From positions 3,234 to 67,233 of the forward strand of contig CAKQGY010000008.1 in the NCBI GenBank assembly GCA_934234055.1: a stretch of DNA of 64,000 bases, written 5' to 3'. The translations under genes and the position numbers were made by a program. This DNA is from an uncultured Alphaproteobacteria bacterium. Lineage in GTDB: Bacteria > Pseudomonadota > Alphaproteobacteria > CAAHEQ01 > UBA3637. Shown piece by piece: positions 35,186 to 42,426 of the stretch (position 1 is the stretch's first letter; each line of letters opens with the position of its first letter). The notes beneath the pieces were generated by a model. The model did no database searches. It saw nothing but the letters and a program-made list of their open reading frames with translations, and was not told the DNA's origin.

Positions 35186-36894
35186 TTATATTTCTCCATT
35201 TCGGCTTTAATTTTATCTTGGATAAAGGGCACAATATCGGAAATACTCACAAATATGCTTTCCTTGTCGCCACGCATTTTGAATTCTACTTTGCCTTCCT
35301 TAAAGGCGCGCGGAGCCACAATAATGCGCAGCGGTATACCTGTTAAATCAGCTTCGGCGAATTGAATACCGGCCGATAGTCCCCTGTCATCGTATAAAAC
35401 TTCAACACCGACCCGTTCCAGATCCGCATAGATTTTCTCGGCCGTTTGCGTAATTTCGGGATTCGTTCCACCCATCACATTCAATTGAACCTGCCAAGGA
35501 GCAATAGATAGCGGCCAAATCGGGCCGTAATCATCGTGCGAAGCTTCAATCACCGCAGCCAACAGACGACCGACACCGATTCCATAGCACCCCATAACAG
35601 GAGTCTTTTCTTGTCCTTTTTCGTCGGTGTATGTCATATGCATCGATTCGGTGTATTTTGTTCCCAGCTTAAAGATATTACCCACTTCTATTCCGCGGGA
35701 GAGGCGCAATTTGCCCCCGCATTTCGGACAAATATCCCCATTACGAGCCGTAGCAATATCAACAACCTGCGCATTCGGTAAATCGCGCGAGATATTAAAG
35801 TTTTCAAAATGGTAGCCCTCCTTATTGGCACCACACAACATATTATAACCATTGGCAACCGATTGATCCACAAAAACGGGGCATGTCAGATTCATACCTG
35901 TGGCAAAACCCGGTACAGCACCAACCCTCCTAACCTCATCGTCGGTGGCAAAATTAAACAAACATTTGATTATTTTTGATAATTTACATTCATTAACCTC
36001 AATATCTCCCCGAATCATAACAGCAAATGTTTGTCCTTTTTCAGTGGTATAGAATACTATTTTTGCCATTTTAACCGGTGAGAGACCTGTCAGTTTTACC
36101 AAATCTTCAATTGTCTTTACCCCCGGGGTTGCAATCTCGTGTAACGGCTTTAATTCTTCCGATTCGGCCGGATAGGCGGCCACGGCCACTTCATCATTAG
36201 CATAGGTTTTACAAGTATCACAGACAATCACACGATCTTCACCGGCATCGGTCAGTAATTGATACTCGTGAGCAACTTTTCCACCCATCATACCGCTGTC
36301 GGATTGAATAGAGACAACCTCCGGCACACCGCAACGCTGAAAAATAGTATGATATGCTTTGGCACATTCATCATAGTATTTATCCAAATCCTCGACCGAT
36401 GTGTGAAAAGAATAAGCATCTTTCATCGTGAACTCACGCACACGAACTAAACCACCGCGAGAGCGCGCTTCATCACGAAATTTGGTCTGAATCTGATACA
36501 ACATAAAAGGGTAATCTTTATAACTGGTCGCTTCGGTCCGTGCCAAAGCCGTCACAGCCTCTTCATGCGTCATCGCCAGCAGCATATCATGATTCGCCCG
36601 ATCACGGAAACGCACCAATTCACTTTCCACGGAATCCCAGCGTCCCGATTCGTCCCACAGTTCACGTGGCAAGACAACCGGCATTTTGATTTCCTGACCG
36701 CCGATTTTATCCATTTCTTCACGAATAATGGCTTCAATTTTGGCTTGAATACGCCACGCCGGCAGCAACAAAGAATAAATCCCATTCGCAACCGGTCGAA
36801 TATAACCGCCCCGCAGCAAATAAATATGACTGATCAGTTGAGCCTCAGACGGCTTTTCTTTGTGTTTTTTGGAGATCAATTTAGATTGACGCAT
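35182..36894 (-). CDS. proS: Prolyl-tRNA synthetase, full-length bacterial type
   Basis: Charges tRNA-Pro. The 570-residue protein has class II motifs (motif 2 near FRDEARSRGGLVRVREFTMKD; motif 3 near GCYGIGVGRLLAA) and between motifs 2 and 3 an insertion of about 180 residues (about 225-405) with TGLSPVKMAKIV and MIRGDIEVNECKL, the editing domain seen in E. coli-type enzymes. Many alphaproteobacterial enzymes are short and lack this domain, so this form may be transferred or ancestral. GAAAGGAA precedes the ATG. Confidence 0.96.
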   Translation of the reverse strand: MRQSKLISKKHKEKPSEAQLISHIYLLRGGYIRPVANGIYSLLLPAWRIQAKIEAIIREEMDKIGGQEIKMPVVLPRELWDESGRWDSVESELVRFRDRANHDMLLAMTHEEAVTALARTEATSYKDYPFMLYQIQTKFRDEARSRGGLVRVREFTMKDAYSFHTSVEDLDKYYDECAKAYHTIFQRCGVPEVVSIQSDSGMMGGKVAHEYQLLTDAGEDRVIVCDTCKTYANDEVAVAAYPAESEELKPLHEIATPGVKTIEDLVKLTGLSPVKMAKIVFYTTEKGQTFAVMIRGDIEVNECKLSKIIKCLFNFATDDEVRRVGAVPGFATGMNLTCPVFVDQSVANGYNMLCGANKEGYHFENFNISRDLPNAQVVDIATARNGDICPKCGGKLRLSRGIEVGNIFKLGTKYTESMHMTYTDEKGQEKTPVMGCYGIGVGRLLAAVIEASHDDYGPIWPLSIAPWQVQLNVMGGTNPEITQTAEKIYADLERVGVEVLYDDRGLSAGIQFAEADLTGIPLRIIVAPRAFKEGKVEFKMRGDKESIFVSISDIVPFIQDKIKAEMEKYK

Positions 36895-36949
36895 GGTTTT
36901 CCTTTCAATAAATATGCGCTAGTATATCCCAATTTCCGGGAAAAAGCAA

Positions 36950-37363
36950 TTATTTTCCCAACTTTTCCGACACTGCCTTTTCCACCAACGCCGGCAAATG
37001 CGTATTCAGCCAGGCAATCAATTCCGGAGAGATCTTATCCGTTTCTTGTTTTTGAGCCTGCATTTTTGTCATCACGCGTTGCAATTGCCGTTGAACAGTT
37101 TCAGACAACACCTCATCCGAAGGTAAATCGCAGCGCATCGCCGGCGTCAATAAAAAATACGCGGGCTCGGGTGATTTGACGGCTATTTTTTCGACCGAAT
37201 CAGGTTTTGGCGATTCGTTTTGGGTGATAATATCCGAAACGCGAATCGGTGAATCCAAGGCCGTCGCCTTTTGTTTGTTCTGCGAATCGGATTCGGCCAT
37301 CAACATCAGGCGGATTTCGTCCAAGACTTGATCCATTGGTAATTCTTCAGGGGATTGTTCCAT
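36950..37363 (-). CDS. PopZ-like (DUF2497) polar organising protein
   Basis: The 137-residue acidic, low-complexity protein begins with a short helix MDQVLDEIRLMLMAE, has a disordered middle, and ends with ISPELIAWLNTHLPALVEKAVSEKLG. This matches the C-terminal pattern of alphaproteobacterial PopZ, where a WLDxNLP-x-LVE helix drives self-assembly at the cell pole. AGGAG lies five bases before the ATG. It sits 8 bases after tolC; in relatives the same gene usually lies between tolC and valS, here proS follows instead. Identity rests on pattern, not on alignment. Confidence 0.78.
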   Translation of the reverse strand: MEQSPEELPMDQVLDEIRLMLMAESDSQNKQKATALDSPIRVSDIITQNESPKPDSVEKIAVKSPEPAYFLLTPAMRCDLPSDEVLSETVQRQLQRVMTKMQAQKQETDKISPELIAWLNTHLPALVEKAVSEKLGK

Positions 37364-37371
37364 TTCGTCTC

Positions 37372-38730
37372 CTAGTCTATACCATAGCCAAACCACTGAT
37401 TTTTAACATCTTCATAGTATGCTTTCGGATCATATGATTGAACGGACAGACCCAATCCTTCCGGGTTCATTTGACCGATCGCAGACATCAGCGAAAATGC
37501 CGATACAATTTCATCGCGATGCGCTTTAACCAACGACACTTGGTTATCCAAATGTTCCTGTTCGGCGTCCAAGACATCAAGAACTGTCCGTGAACCGACT
37601 TTGGCTTCGCGAATCACTCCATTCAAAGCAATTTTGGACGCATCAATTTGCTTGCGAATAGAGGTGATTCTGGCTTTATTAGATTGATACCCTTCCCAAG
37701 CCGAAATAGTCTCAGCTCGCACATCTTGTGTTGTTTTGTGCCACAAAATCCGGTATTTATTTTCGGTCTGACGTGCCGCTCGCACATCAGCATATTCCTT
37801 ACCGGATTGGAACAAAGGCACTGTCACATTGGCCCCGACTTGCCAATAATCGGACTGCTTGATTGAGACCTGTTCTTTTTGTCGCCCAACGGCACCACCC
37901 ACATTCACCACCGGCAACAGGGCACCTTTTTGTGCTTTTACCGCCGATTCGGCCGCCTTGGTTGCATATTCGGCCGCATGAACTTTGGGATTGTTGGCCA
38001 AGGCCAAACGAATCGCCTCGTCCATATCCGCAGGCAGTTGGAAATTGACATCACTCATATCTTGTAAATCCTCGGGTTCAATGCCAACCACACTAAAAAA
38101 ATTAGCCTTCGAAATTTTCAATTGTCCTTCAGCTGCGATTCGATTCGCTGTCGCACCGGCATAGCGCGCCTCGGCCTGAGCCACATCTGTGCGTGTCAGA
38201 TCACCGACCTTAAAGCGTTTTTTATACGAATCCAAGTGTTCTTTCAAAACTTTTTCATTATTTTTTTGAAGGTCTAAAACCGCCTTGTCCCGCACAACAT
38301 CCATATAAACCGCTGTTGCATTCAAAAGGACACTTTGCTCGGTATTCAGCAAATCGGCCCGCCCTGCCCGCACATTGCTTTTGGCCGATTCGACGGTATT
38401 GACAGTGCTTAACCCCGTAAAAACCGGTTGCGTAAACGAAAGCGATATATCCGACGGGTTCAGGTATGATTTTTGCTTGTCAGATAAATACGCGTTATCA
38501 TAGGTATTCTCATAATGCGCACGTGAAATACTTCCCTGAGCCGAAATCTGCGGCCGATAGCCGGATTTGGCCTGTGCCACACTTTCATCCACAGCTTTTA
38601 ATCCGGCACGATTCGCCGTAATGGTTGTGCTGTTTTCATAAGTATATTCCAAAATATCCGATAATGTATCCGCAGCCACCGGCCAAGCTGCCGAGCACAA
38701 AAGTAATCCGAAACCCAGTATTTTTTTCAT
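37372..38730 (-). CDS. tolC: TolC family outer-membrane efflux protein
   Basis: Trimeric outer-membrane exit duct for efflux pumps and type I secretion. The 452-residue precursor has a signal peptide (1-20, ending WPVAADT), the repeated alpha-helical coiled coil pattern with DLTRTDVAQAEAR and VGSRTVLDVLDAEQEHLDNQ, and two beta segments per repeat. No pump genes are adjacent, so it may serve several partners. GAGGATTGATAAAATG gives the start. Confidence 0.93.
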   Translation of the reverse strand: MKKILGFGLLLCSAAWPVAADTLSDILEYTYENSTTITANRAGLKAVDESVAQAKSGYRPQISAQGSISRAHYENTYDNAYLSDKQKSYLNPSDISLSFTQPVFTGLSTVNTVESAKSNVRAGRADLLNTEQSVLLNATAVYMDVVRDKAVLDLQKNNEKVLKEHLDSYKKRFKVGDLTRTDVAQAEARYAGATANRIAAEGQLKISKANFFSVVGIEPEDLQDMSDVNFQLPADMDEAIRLALANNPKVHAAEYATKAAESAVKAQKGALLPVVNVGGAVGRQKEQVSIKQSDYWQVGANVTVPLFQSGKEYADVRAARQTENKYRILWHKTTQDVRAETISAWEGYQSNKARITSIRKQIDASKIALNGVIREAKVGSRTVLDVLDAEQEHLDNQVSLVKAHRDEIVSAFSLMSAIGQMNPEGLGLSVQSYDPKAYYEDVKNQWFGYGID

Positions 38731-38812
38731 TTTATCAATCCTCTGTTACTGTAATAATCAGGCACAGAATAAACCATTCGCAAAAAAAATTCAAGCATTT
38801 TTATTTTTTTTC

Positions 38813-38841
38813 TTGACTATTATGTCAAAAATGTGTAGTAA
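38813..38841 (+). promoter_or_regulatory. Promoter of tRNA-Cys
   Basis: TTGACT (38813-38818), 17 bases, TAGTAA (38836-38841). Confidence 0.6.
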
Positions 38842-38859
38842 TAGAATTGTTTTTGAAAG

Positions 38860-38934
38860 GGTCGGTTGGCAGAATGGCTTATGCAGAGGACTGCAAATCC
38901 TTTTATACTGGTTCGATTCCGGTACCGACCTCCA
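38860..38934 (+). tRNA. tRNA-Cys (GCA)
   Basis: 75 nt, acceptor GGTCGGT/ACCGACC, anticodon loop CTGCAAA (GCA), discriminator T, encoded CCA. Confidence 0.95.
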
Positions 38935-38962
38935 AAAAAATGCTATTTATATAAAAAAAGAC

Positions 38963-38991
38963 TTGCTTTTTGTTTTTTTTTGGTGTAAATA
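38963..38991 (+). promoter_or_regulatory. Promoter of tRNA-Asn
   Basis: TTGCTT (38963-38968), 17 bases, TAAATA (38986-38991). Confidence 0.5.
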
Positions 38992-39003
38992 GGTTATCGT
39001 TGT

Positions 39004-39078
39004 TCCAGCGTAGCTCAGTGGTAGAGCAATCGGCTGTTAACCGATCGGTCGTAGGTTCGAGCCCTACCGCTGGAGCCA
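39004..39078 (+). tRNA. tRNA-Asn (GTT)
   Basis: 75 nt, acceptor TCCAGCG/CGCTGGA, anticodon stem ATCGG/CCGAT with loop CTGTTAA (GTT), encoded GCCA. Confidence 0.95.
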
Positions 39079-39085
39079 TTAAAGC

Positions 39086-39118
39086 AAAGTCCCTCTCCTC
39101 CTTGGGACTTTATTTTTT
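39086..39118 (+). terminator. Terminator after tRNA-Asn
   Basis: 8-bp stem AAAGTCCC/GGGACTTT followed by ATTTTTT. Confidence 0.8.
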
Positions 39119-39154
39119 ATTCAAAAAAAAACGACATAAAAATAAAAATAGTTC

Positions 39155-39183
39155 TTGACAATCTGATAAAAACAAGGTATAAG
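39155..39183 (+). promoter_or_regulatory. Promoter of tRNA-Val (CAC)
   Basis: Perfect TTGACA (39155-39160), 17 bases, TATAAG (39178-39183). Confidence 0.75.
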
Positions 39184-39199
39184 AAAAAACATTGAACTT

Positions 39200-39274
39200 G
39201 GGTGCGTAGCTCAGCGGGAGAGCATTACCTTCACACGGTAGGGGTCACAGGTTCAATCCCTGTCGCACCCACCA
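39200..39274 (+). tRNA. tRNA-Val (CAC)
   Basis: 75 nt, acceptor GGGTGCG/CGCACCC, anticodon loop TTCACAC (CAC), encoded ACCA. Complements the GAC isoacceptor at 692-768. Confidence 0.95.
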
Positions 39275-39278
39275 TATT

Positions 39279-39305
39279 AAAGCCCCTTGCGGGGCTTTTG
39301 TTTTT
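39279..39305 (+). terminator. Terminator after tRNA-Val (CAC)
   Basis: Stem AAAGCCCC/GGGGCTTT with loop TTGC, followed by a T-rich run. Confidence 0.85.
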
Positions 39306-39382
39306 GTCAAAATCACATTTATTTAGTATATTATTGTGCTATGCCGCACGCCCGAAAGACGCACGGCATTTATTAAACACAT

Positions 39383-40699
39383 TTAATTTCTCGGTTCACA
39401 GGATCCTGTATGCCAATTCACACCCACCCATTTCCAACCGCACGATTCGCACTGCGCCTGATATTTCAGTTCGGAAACCATAACTTGTTCGCAGGGTATA
39501 CAAGTTGCTTCGCTGGCCGAATTGGTCTTTTTAAGTGTCCCGTCAGCTAAGGTAATTTCATCAATCCACGATACACCCACGGTGCCGGGGGCACAATAAC
39601 TTGAGAAACCGCCAAAATTTCGCCGGTTGCAATAGTGGGCCGTTTGTACAGTTTCCTCTTTGTAATTATCTAATAAAACAGAACTGCTCCAAGTGGTTGG
39701 GACGCCAGGAGGAGTATTACATGGATAGCATTTTCCGTCTTCGCTTCTGGTTGCCAAAGGCTTATCTGGTGGGCAGTGGCATCGTCCCATCCATACCTTG
39801 GCGTCCGGATCGGCACATGACAGGGCACAACCGTATGCACCGTTGATAACACGATTCGGGCACATTTGACAATACCCCCAGTGGCCGAAATAATAATTAG
39901 CATTCGGGTCATCGCACGAGACGCATTGATTGTTTTTATAGGGGAAAGTGCCCTCGGGACAACATTGCGGGTTGCTGTCAAAACCATATTTGCCGCAGCA
40001 TTTTTTGACGCCGTCCTCTTCAATCAGATCTACACCACAACAGCCACCGTTAAAGACTCGGGCGTTCAGGCAGCAACCGACCGGCGTTTTGGTATACCCC
40101 TTGGGGCAAACCAATTCACAGGTCCCTTTACTGTTGCATTTGCCGTTTTGCAGATACCATTGTTTGCAATCGGCATCCGTTTGGCACCGCTGGGATGGCA
40201 TATCGCCTTTACCGGCCGTAGTGATAATTTCAAACCACATATCTACCTTTTCTTTGTCCGAGCAGGCGCCGACTTTGTCAAAGAATCCGATGTCGTTGAC
40301 CATTTTCCAGCCGTCCAGGCGCGATACCATTTCTTCACAGACAGGTGTTGGAACTTCTTTTATATCCACATAAAAGACATTTGGTTTTTCCGAGTCTGTT
40401 GAAATACCGACCGGATAGCCGCTTGGTGTATGGTCGGGATAGTCCAACAATTTTGGTGTTCCGCCGGCCAACATTTGGCCTGTGCCAAGAACTGCAAGTT
40501 CGTTGACATAACCGATTGTTGCATTAGCGCGCTGTTTATTCATCGCGTAATTAAAACCCGCGATTCCCGCGATGGTCAATACGCCCATCACAGCCAATGT
40601 TCCAAGCATTTCAACCAGACTGCGGCCCGATTCGCTGTGAAATTGTTGAATATTCTCAAAATGTTGCTTGTTGTGTTGCATCATAGGCGTTCCGTTCAT
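39383..40699 (-). CDS. Cysteine-rich type IV pilin-like protein
   Basis: A 438-residue protein with a type IV prepilin N-terminus and a large cysteine-rich exported part. The leader ends in HSESG25, and cleavage after G25 would give R-S-L-V-E with the conserved glutamate at +5 (E30), followed by a hydrophobic helix (about 31-50). The rest has a CSDKEKVDMWFEI module, then many Cys pairs (for example GGCCGVD, KKCCGKYG, NPQCCPEG) in short EGF-like units. No pilus assembly genes lie nearby. The ATG at 40699 follows GGAG by 7 bases. Upstream lies a promoter, a folded leader of about 190 nt and an intrinsic terminator, so expression is probably controlled by attenuation. Confidence 0.88.
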   Translation of the reverse strand: MNGTPMMQHNKQHFENIQQFHSESGRSLVEMLGTLAVMGVLTIAGIAGFNYAMNKQRANATIGYVNELAVLGTGQMLAGGTPKLLDYPDHTPSGYPVGISTDSEKPNVFYVDIKEVPTPVCEEMVSRLDGWKMVNDIGFFDKVGACSDKEKVDMWFEIITTAGKGDMPSQRCQTDADCKQWYLQNGKCNSKGTCELVCPKGYTKTPVGCCLNARVFNGGCCGVDLIEEDGVKKCCGKYGFDSNPQCCPEGTFPYKNNQCVSCDDPNANYYFGHWGYCQMCPNRVINGAYGCALSCADPDAKVWMGRCHCPPDKPLATRSEDGKCYPCNTPPGVPTTWSSSVLLDNYKEETVQTAHYCNRRNFGGFSSYCAPGTVGVSWIDEITLADGTLKKTNSASEATCIPCEQVMVSELKYQAQCESCGWKWVGVNWHTGSCEPRN

Positions 40700-40710
40700 A
40701 AAATTTCTCC

Positions 40711-40741
40711 AAAAAAATATCACCTGTGGTGTAGCAGGTGA
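40711..40741 (-). terminator. Intrinsic terminator in the pilin leader, just before the RBS
   Basis: On the minus strand TCACCTG pairs with CAGGTGA (8-base loop) and is followed by TATTTTTTT, then directly by the GGAG of the pilin gene. It must be read through, or prevented, for the gene to be expressed. Confidence 0.8.
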
Positions 40742-40912
40742 CTGGAAGTTTCATAGCTATTAAAGGTAATAGTGCAGCCTATTGACCGGAAGAACCGGCT
40801 ATTCAACCGCCTTCCAGTCGTTTAGACCAGAAGGGGTTTTATGCCAAAGTGTAAACTGGCAACCTTTAGAGGCTATGAACCCTCTGAGCGGACACCACCC
40901 CGCCACGGGGAC
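40711..40912 (-). promoter_or_regulatory. Structured leader RNA of the pilin-like gene (riboswitch/attenuator candidate)
   Basis: About 195 nt of RNA run from the promoter at 40913-40941 to the terminator at 40711-40741. Helices on the minus strand: hairpin CCCCG/CGGGG at the 5' end; a long-range helix 40872-40879 with 40750-40757 (8 bp) continued after a 3x3 internal loop by 40862-40868 with 40761-40767 (7 bp); hairpins TGCCA/TGGCA, CTTCTGGTC/GACTGGAAG and GCGG-TTGA-CCGG with CCGG-TCAA-CTGC. GACTGGAAG (40811-40819) can pair instead with CTTCCAGTC (40740-40748), and CTATTA/TAATAG can replace part of the long helix. G-U pairs form only on the minus strand. It matches no riboswitch class I know. 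Confidence 0.7.
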
Positions 40913-40941
40913 AGTATATAGAATTTTATTTCCTATTGCAA
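40913..40941 (-). promoter_or_regulatory. Promoter of the pilin leader RNA
   Basis: On the minus strand TTGCAA (40936-40941), a 17-base spacer and TATACT (40913-40918). Confidence 0.7.
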
Positions 40942-40964
40942 GCAATAATTACGATTTTTTCGGA

Positions 40965-40993
40965 TAAAAAAAATCCCCGCAAACCGAGGATTA
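40965..40993 (-). terminator. Terminator after tRNA-Glu
   Basis: On the minus strand AATCCTCG pairs with CGGGGATT (one G-U), followed by a T run. It separates tRNA-Glu from the pilin leader promoter. Confidence 0.75.
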
Positions 40994-40995
40994 AA

Positions 40996-41071
40996 TGGCG
41001 ACCCTAGCGAGATTCGAACTCGCGTTACCGCCGTGAAAGGGCGATGTCCTAGGCCTCTAGACGATAGGGTC
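40996..41071 (-). tRNA. tRNA-Glu (TTC)
   Basis: 76 nt, acceptor GACCCTA/TAGGGTC, anticodon stem TCGCC/GGCGG with loop CTTTCAC (TTC), encoded GCCA. Confidence 0.96.
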
Positions 41072-41089
41072 AAAAAAAGGACGAATATG

Positions 41090-41118
41090 CTTATACCCTA
41101 TTTTTTTCTTTTTTGCAA
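41090..41118 (-). promoter_or_regulatory. Promoter of tRNA-Glu
   Basis: On the minus strand TTGCAA (41113-41118), 17 bases, TATAAG (41090-41095). Confidence 0.65.
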
Positions 41119-41197
41119 GTCTTTTTTTACAAAATAATCATATTTTTTATATTTTTAAGATTAAATACGCATTTTGCACCATAACAACCCCCAATCT

Positions 41198-42334
41198 TTA
41201 TGACTGGCCAGTCCAATTCTTCCAGACCTTCCGCACACACGACCAGAAATCATTACAGGCCTGTTGCGTATGCCCGCCGACCTTATCAAACTCCTCCAAC
41301 AGTTCGCGTTGCTTGGGCGTCAGTTTGATTGGTGTTTCAACCCGAAAAACCACATATAAATCGCCAAAAGTGTCCGAATGTAATTTGGGCATACCTTTTC
41401 CTTTGATGCGATATTCCTCTCCGGTTTGCATGCCGGCATCAATGTGGACAGTCGTCCCTTTGCCATCCATAGTCGGAACAACGACATCTCCCCCCAAAGC
41501 CGCCAGAGTCATCGGAATCGGAATTTCGCAATACAAATCTGTCATATCACGCTTAAAAATGGCGTGCTCTTTCATATGCAGAAAGACATACAAATCCCCC
41601 GGCATACCCAAACCATTCAGAGAGGCATTCCCCTCACCTACCAAGCGCATCCGAACTCCTGTATCAACGCCCCGAGGCACATTCAGTTCCAGGGTGCGAC
41701 GATTTTTTAACCGACCGGTCCCATGGCATTTATCACAAGGCGTCTTTACAGTTTTACCAGCACCGTGGCAAACCGGACATTCTGTCTCCAGCGTAAAAAA
41801 GCCATTAGATTGTCGAATTGACCCCTGCCCGTTACAGGTTGGACACGTGATTAAATCCTGTCCTCCATGACCATCACATTTATCACACTTGACATAAGTC
41901 TCTACGACAACCTTTTTCTTGCCCCCGAAATAAGCATCTTCAAAGGTAATATCCAAATCAGCGCGAATATCCTCGCCTCGATGAACATCCGTATGTTTAG
42001 GGCGGCGTGTATTACCGAACACATTAAAGACTTCTTCAAAAATATTTTCAAAGCCACCATTGCCAAAATCAAAATTATGAAAACGACCACTGTTACCACC
42101 GGCCATACCACTGGTATACGCATCATGTCCATAACGATCATAGGCGGCCCGTTTTTGACCGTCTTTCAATACCTCATAGGCTTCATTCAAAAGCTTAAAC
42201 TGTTTTTCGGCTTCTTTATCATTCGGGTGATAGTCCGGGTGGCACTCTTTGGCCTTGACACGAAAAGCGCGTTTAATTTCATCAAACGACGCTGTTTGGG
42301 ACACACCTAATACTTCGTAATATGTCTGATTCAA
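41198..42334 (-). CDS. dnaJ: Chaperone DnaJ
   Basis: Co-chaperone delivering clients to DnaK and stimulating its ATPase. The J domain has the HPD motif in KECHPDYHPND, followed by a Gly/Phe region (NFDFGNGGFENIF), four zinc repeats (CDKCDGHG, CPTCNGQG, CPVCHGAG, CDKCHGTG) and the C-terminal client domain. No ATG opens the frame. I chose TTG at 42334 (378 residues, MNQTYYEVLGV) because AGGTGG lies five bases upstream; GTG at 42343 is possible but has no such site. It lies behind dnaK with a strong hairpin between. Confidence 0.95.
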   Translation of the reverse strand: MNQTYYEVLGVSQTASFDEIKRAFRVKAKECHPDYHPNDKEAEKQFKLLNEAYEVLKDGQKRAAYDRYGHDAYTSGMAGGNSGRFHNFDFGNGGFENIFEEVFNVFGNTRRPKHTDVHRGEDIRADLDITFEDAYFGGKKKVVVETYVKCDKCDGHGGQDLITCPTCNGQGSIRQSNGFFTLETECPVCHGAGKTVKTPCDKCHGTGRLKNRRTLELNVPRGVDTGVRMRLVGEGNASLNGLGMPGDLYVFLHMKEHAIFKRDMTDLYCEIPIPMTLAALGGDVVVPTMDGKGTTVHIDAGMQTGEEYRIKGKGMPKLHSDTFGDLYVVFRVETPIKLTPKQRELLEEFDKVGGHTQQACNDFWSCVRKVWKNWTGQS

Positions 42335-42391
42335 TTTACCCACCTGTTTTGTTTTTCGGCGCCCTCCTTACTCGCTTCCCAAACAAAGTCA

Positions 42392-42417
42392 GGCGGACAA
42401 CCGGTAAGTTGTCCGCC
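42392..42417 (-). promoter_or_regulatory. Hairpin between dnaK and dnaJ
   Basis: A perfect 10-bp stem GGCGGACAAC/GTTGTCCGCC with a 6-base loop lies in the gap. No T run follows, so it is more likely a processing or stability element setting the dnaK to dnaJ ratio than a full terminator. Confidence 0.65.
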
Positions 42418-42426
42418 CTGTTACAC

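Noticed and set aside
39866..40402. 178-residue open frame on the plus strand inside the pilin-like gene
   Set aside because: No ribosome binding site or family features; it is antisense to a cysteine-rich gene, whose lack of certain codons opens the opposite frames.
40711..40912. Known cyclic di-GMP-I, cobalamin, TPP or SAM riboswitch
   Set aside because: I could not find the conserved core sequences of these classes in the leader, so I left the class open.
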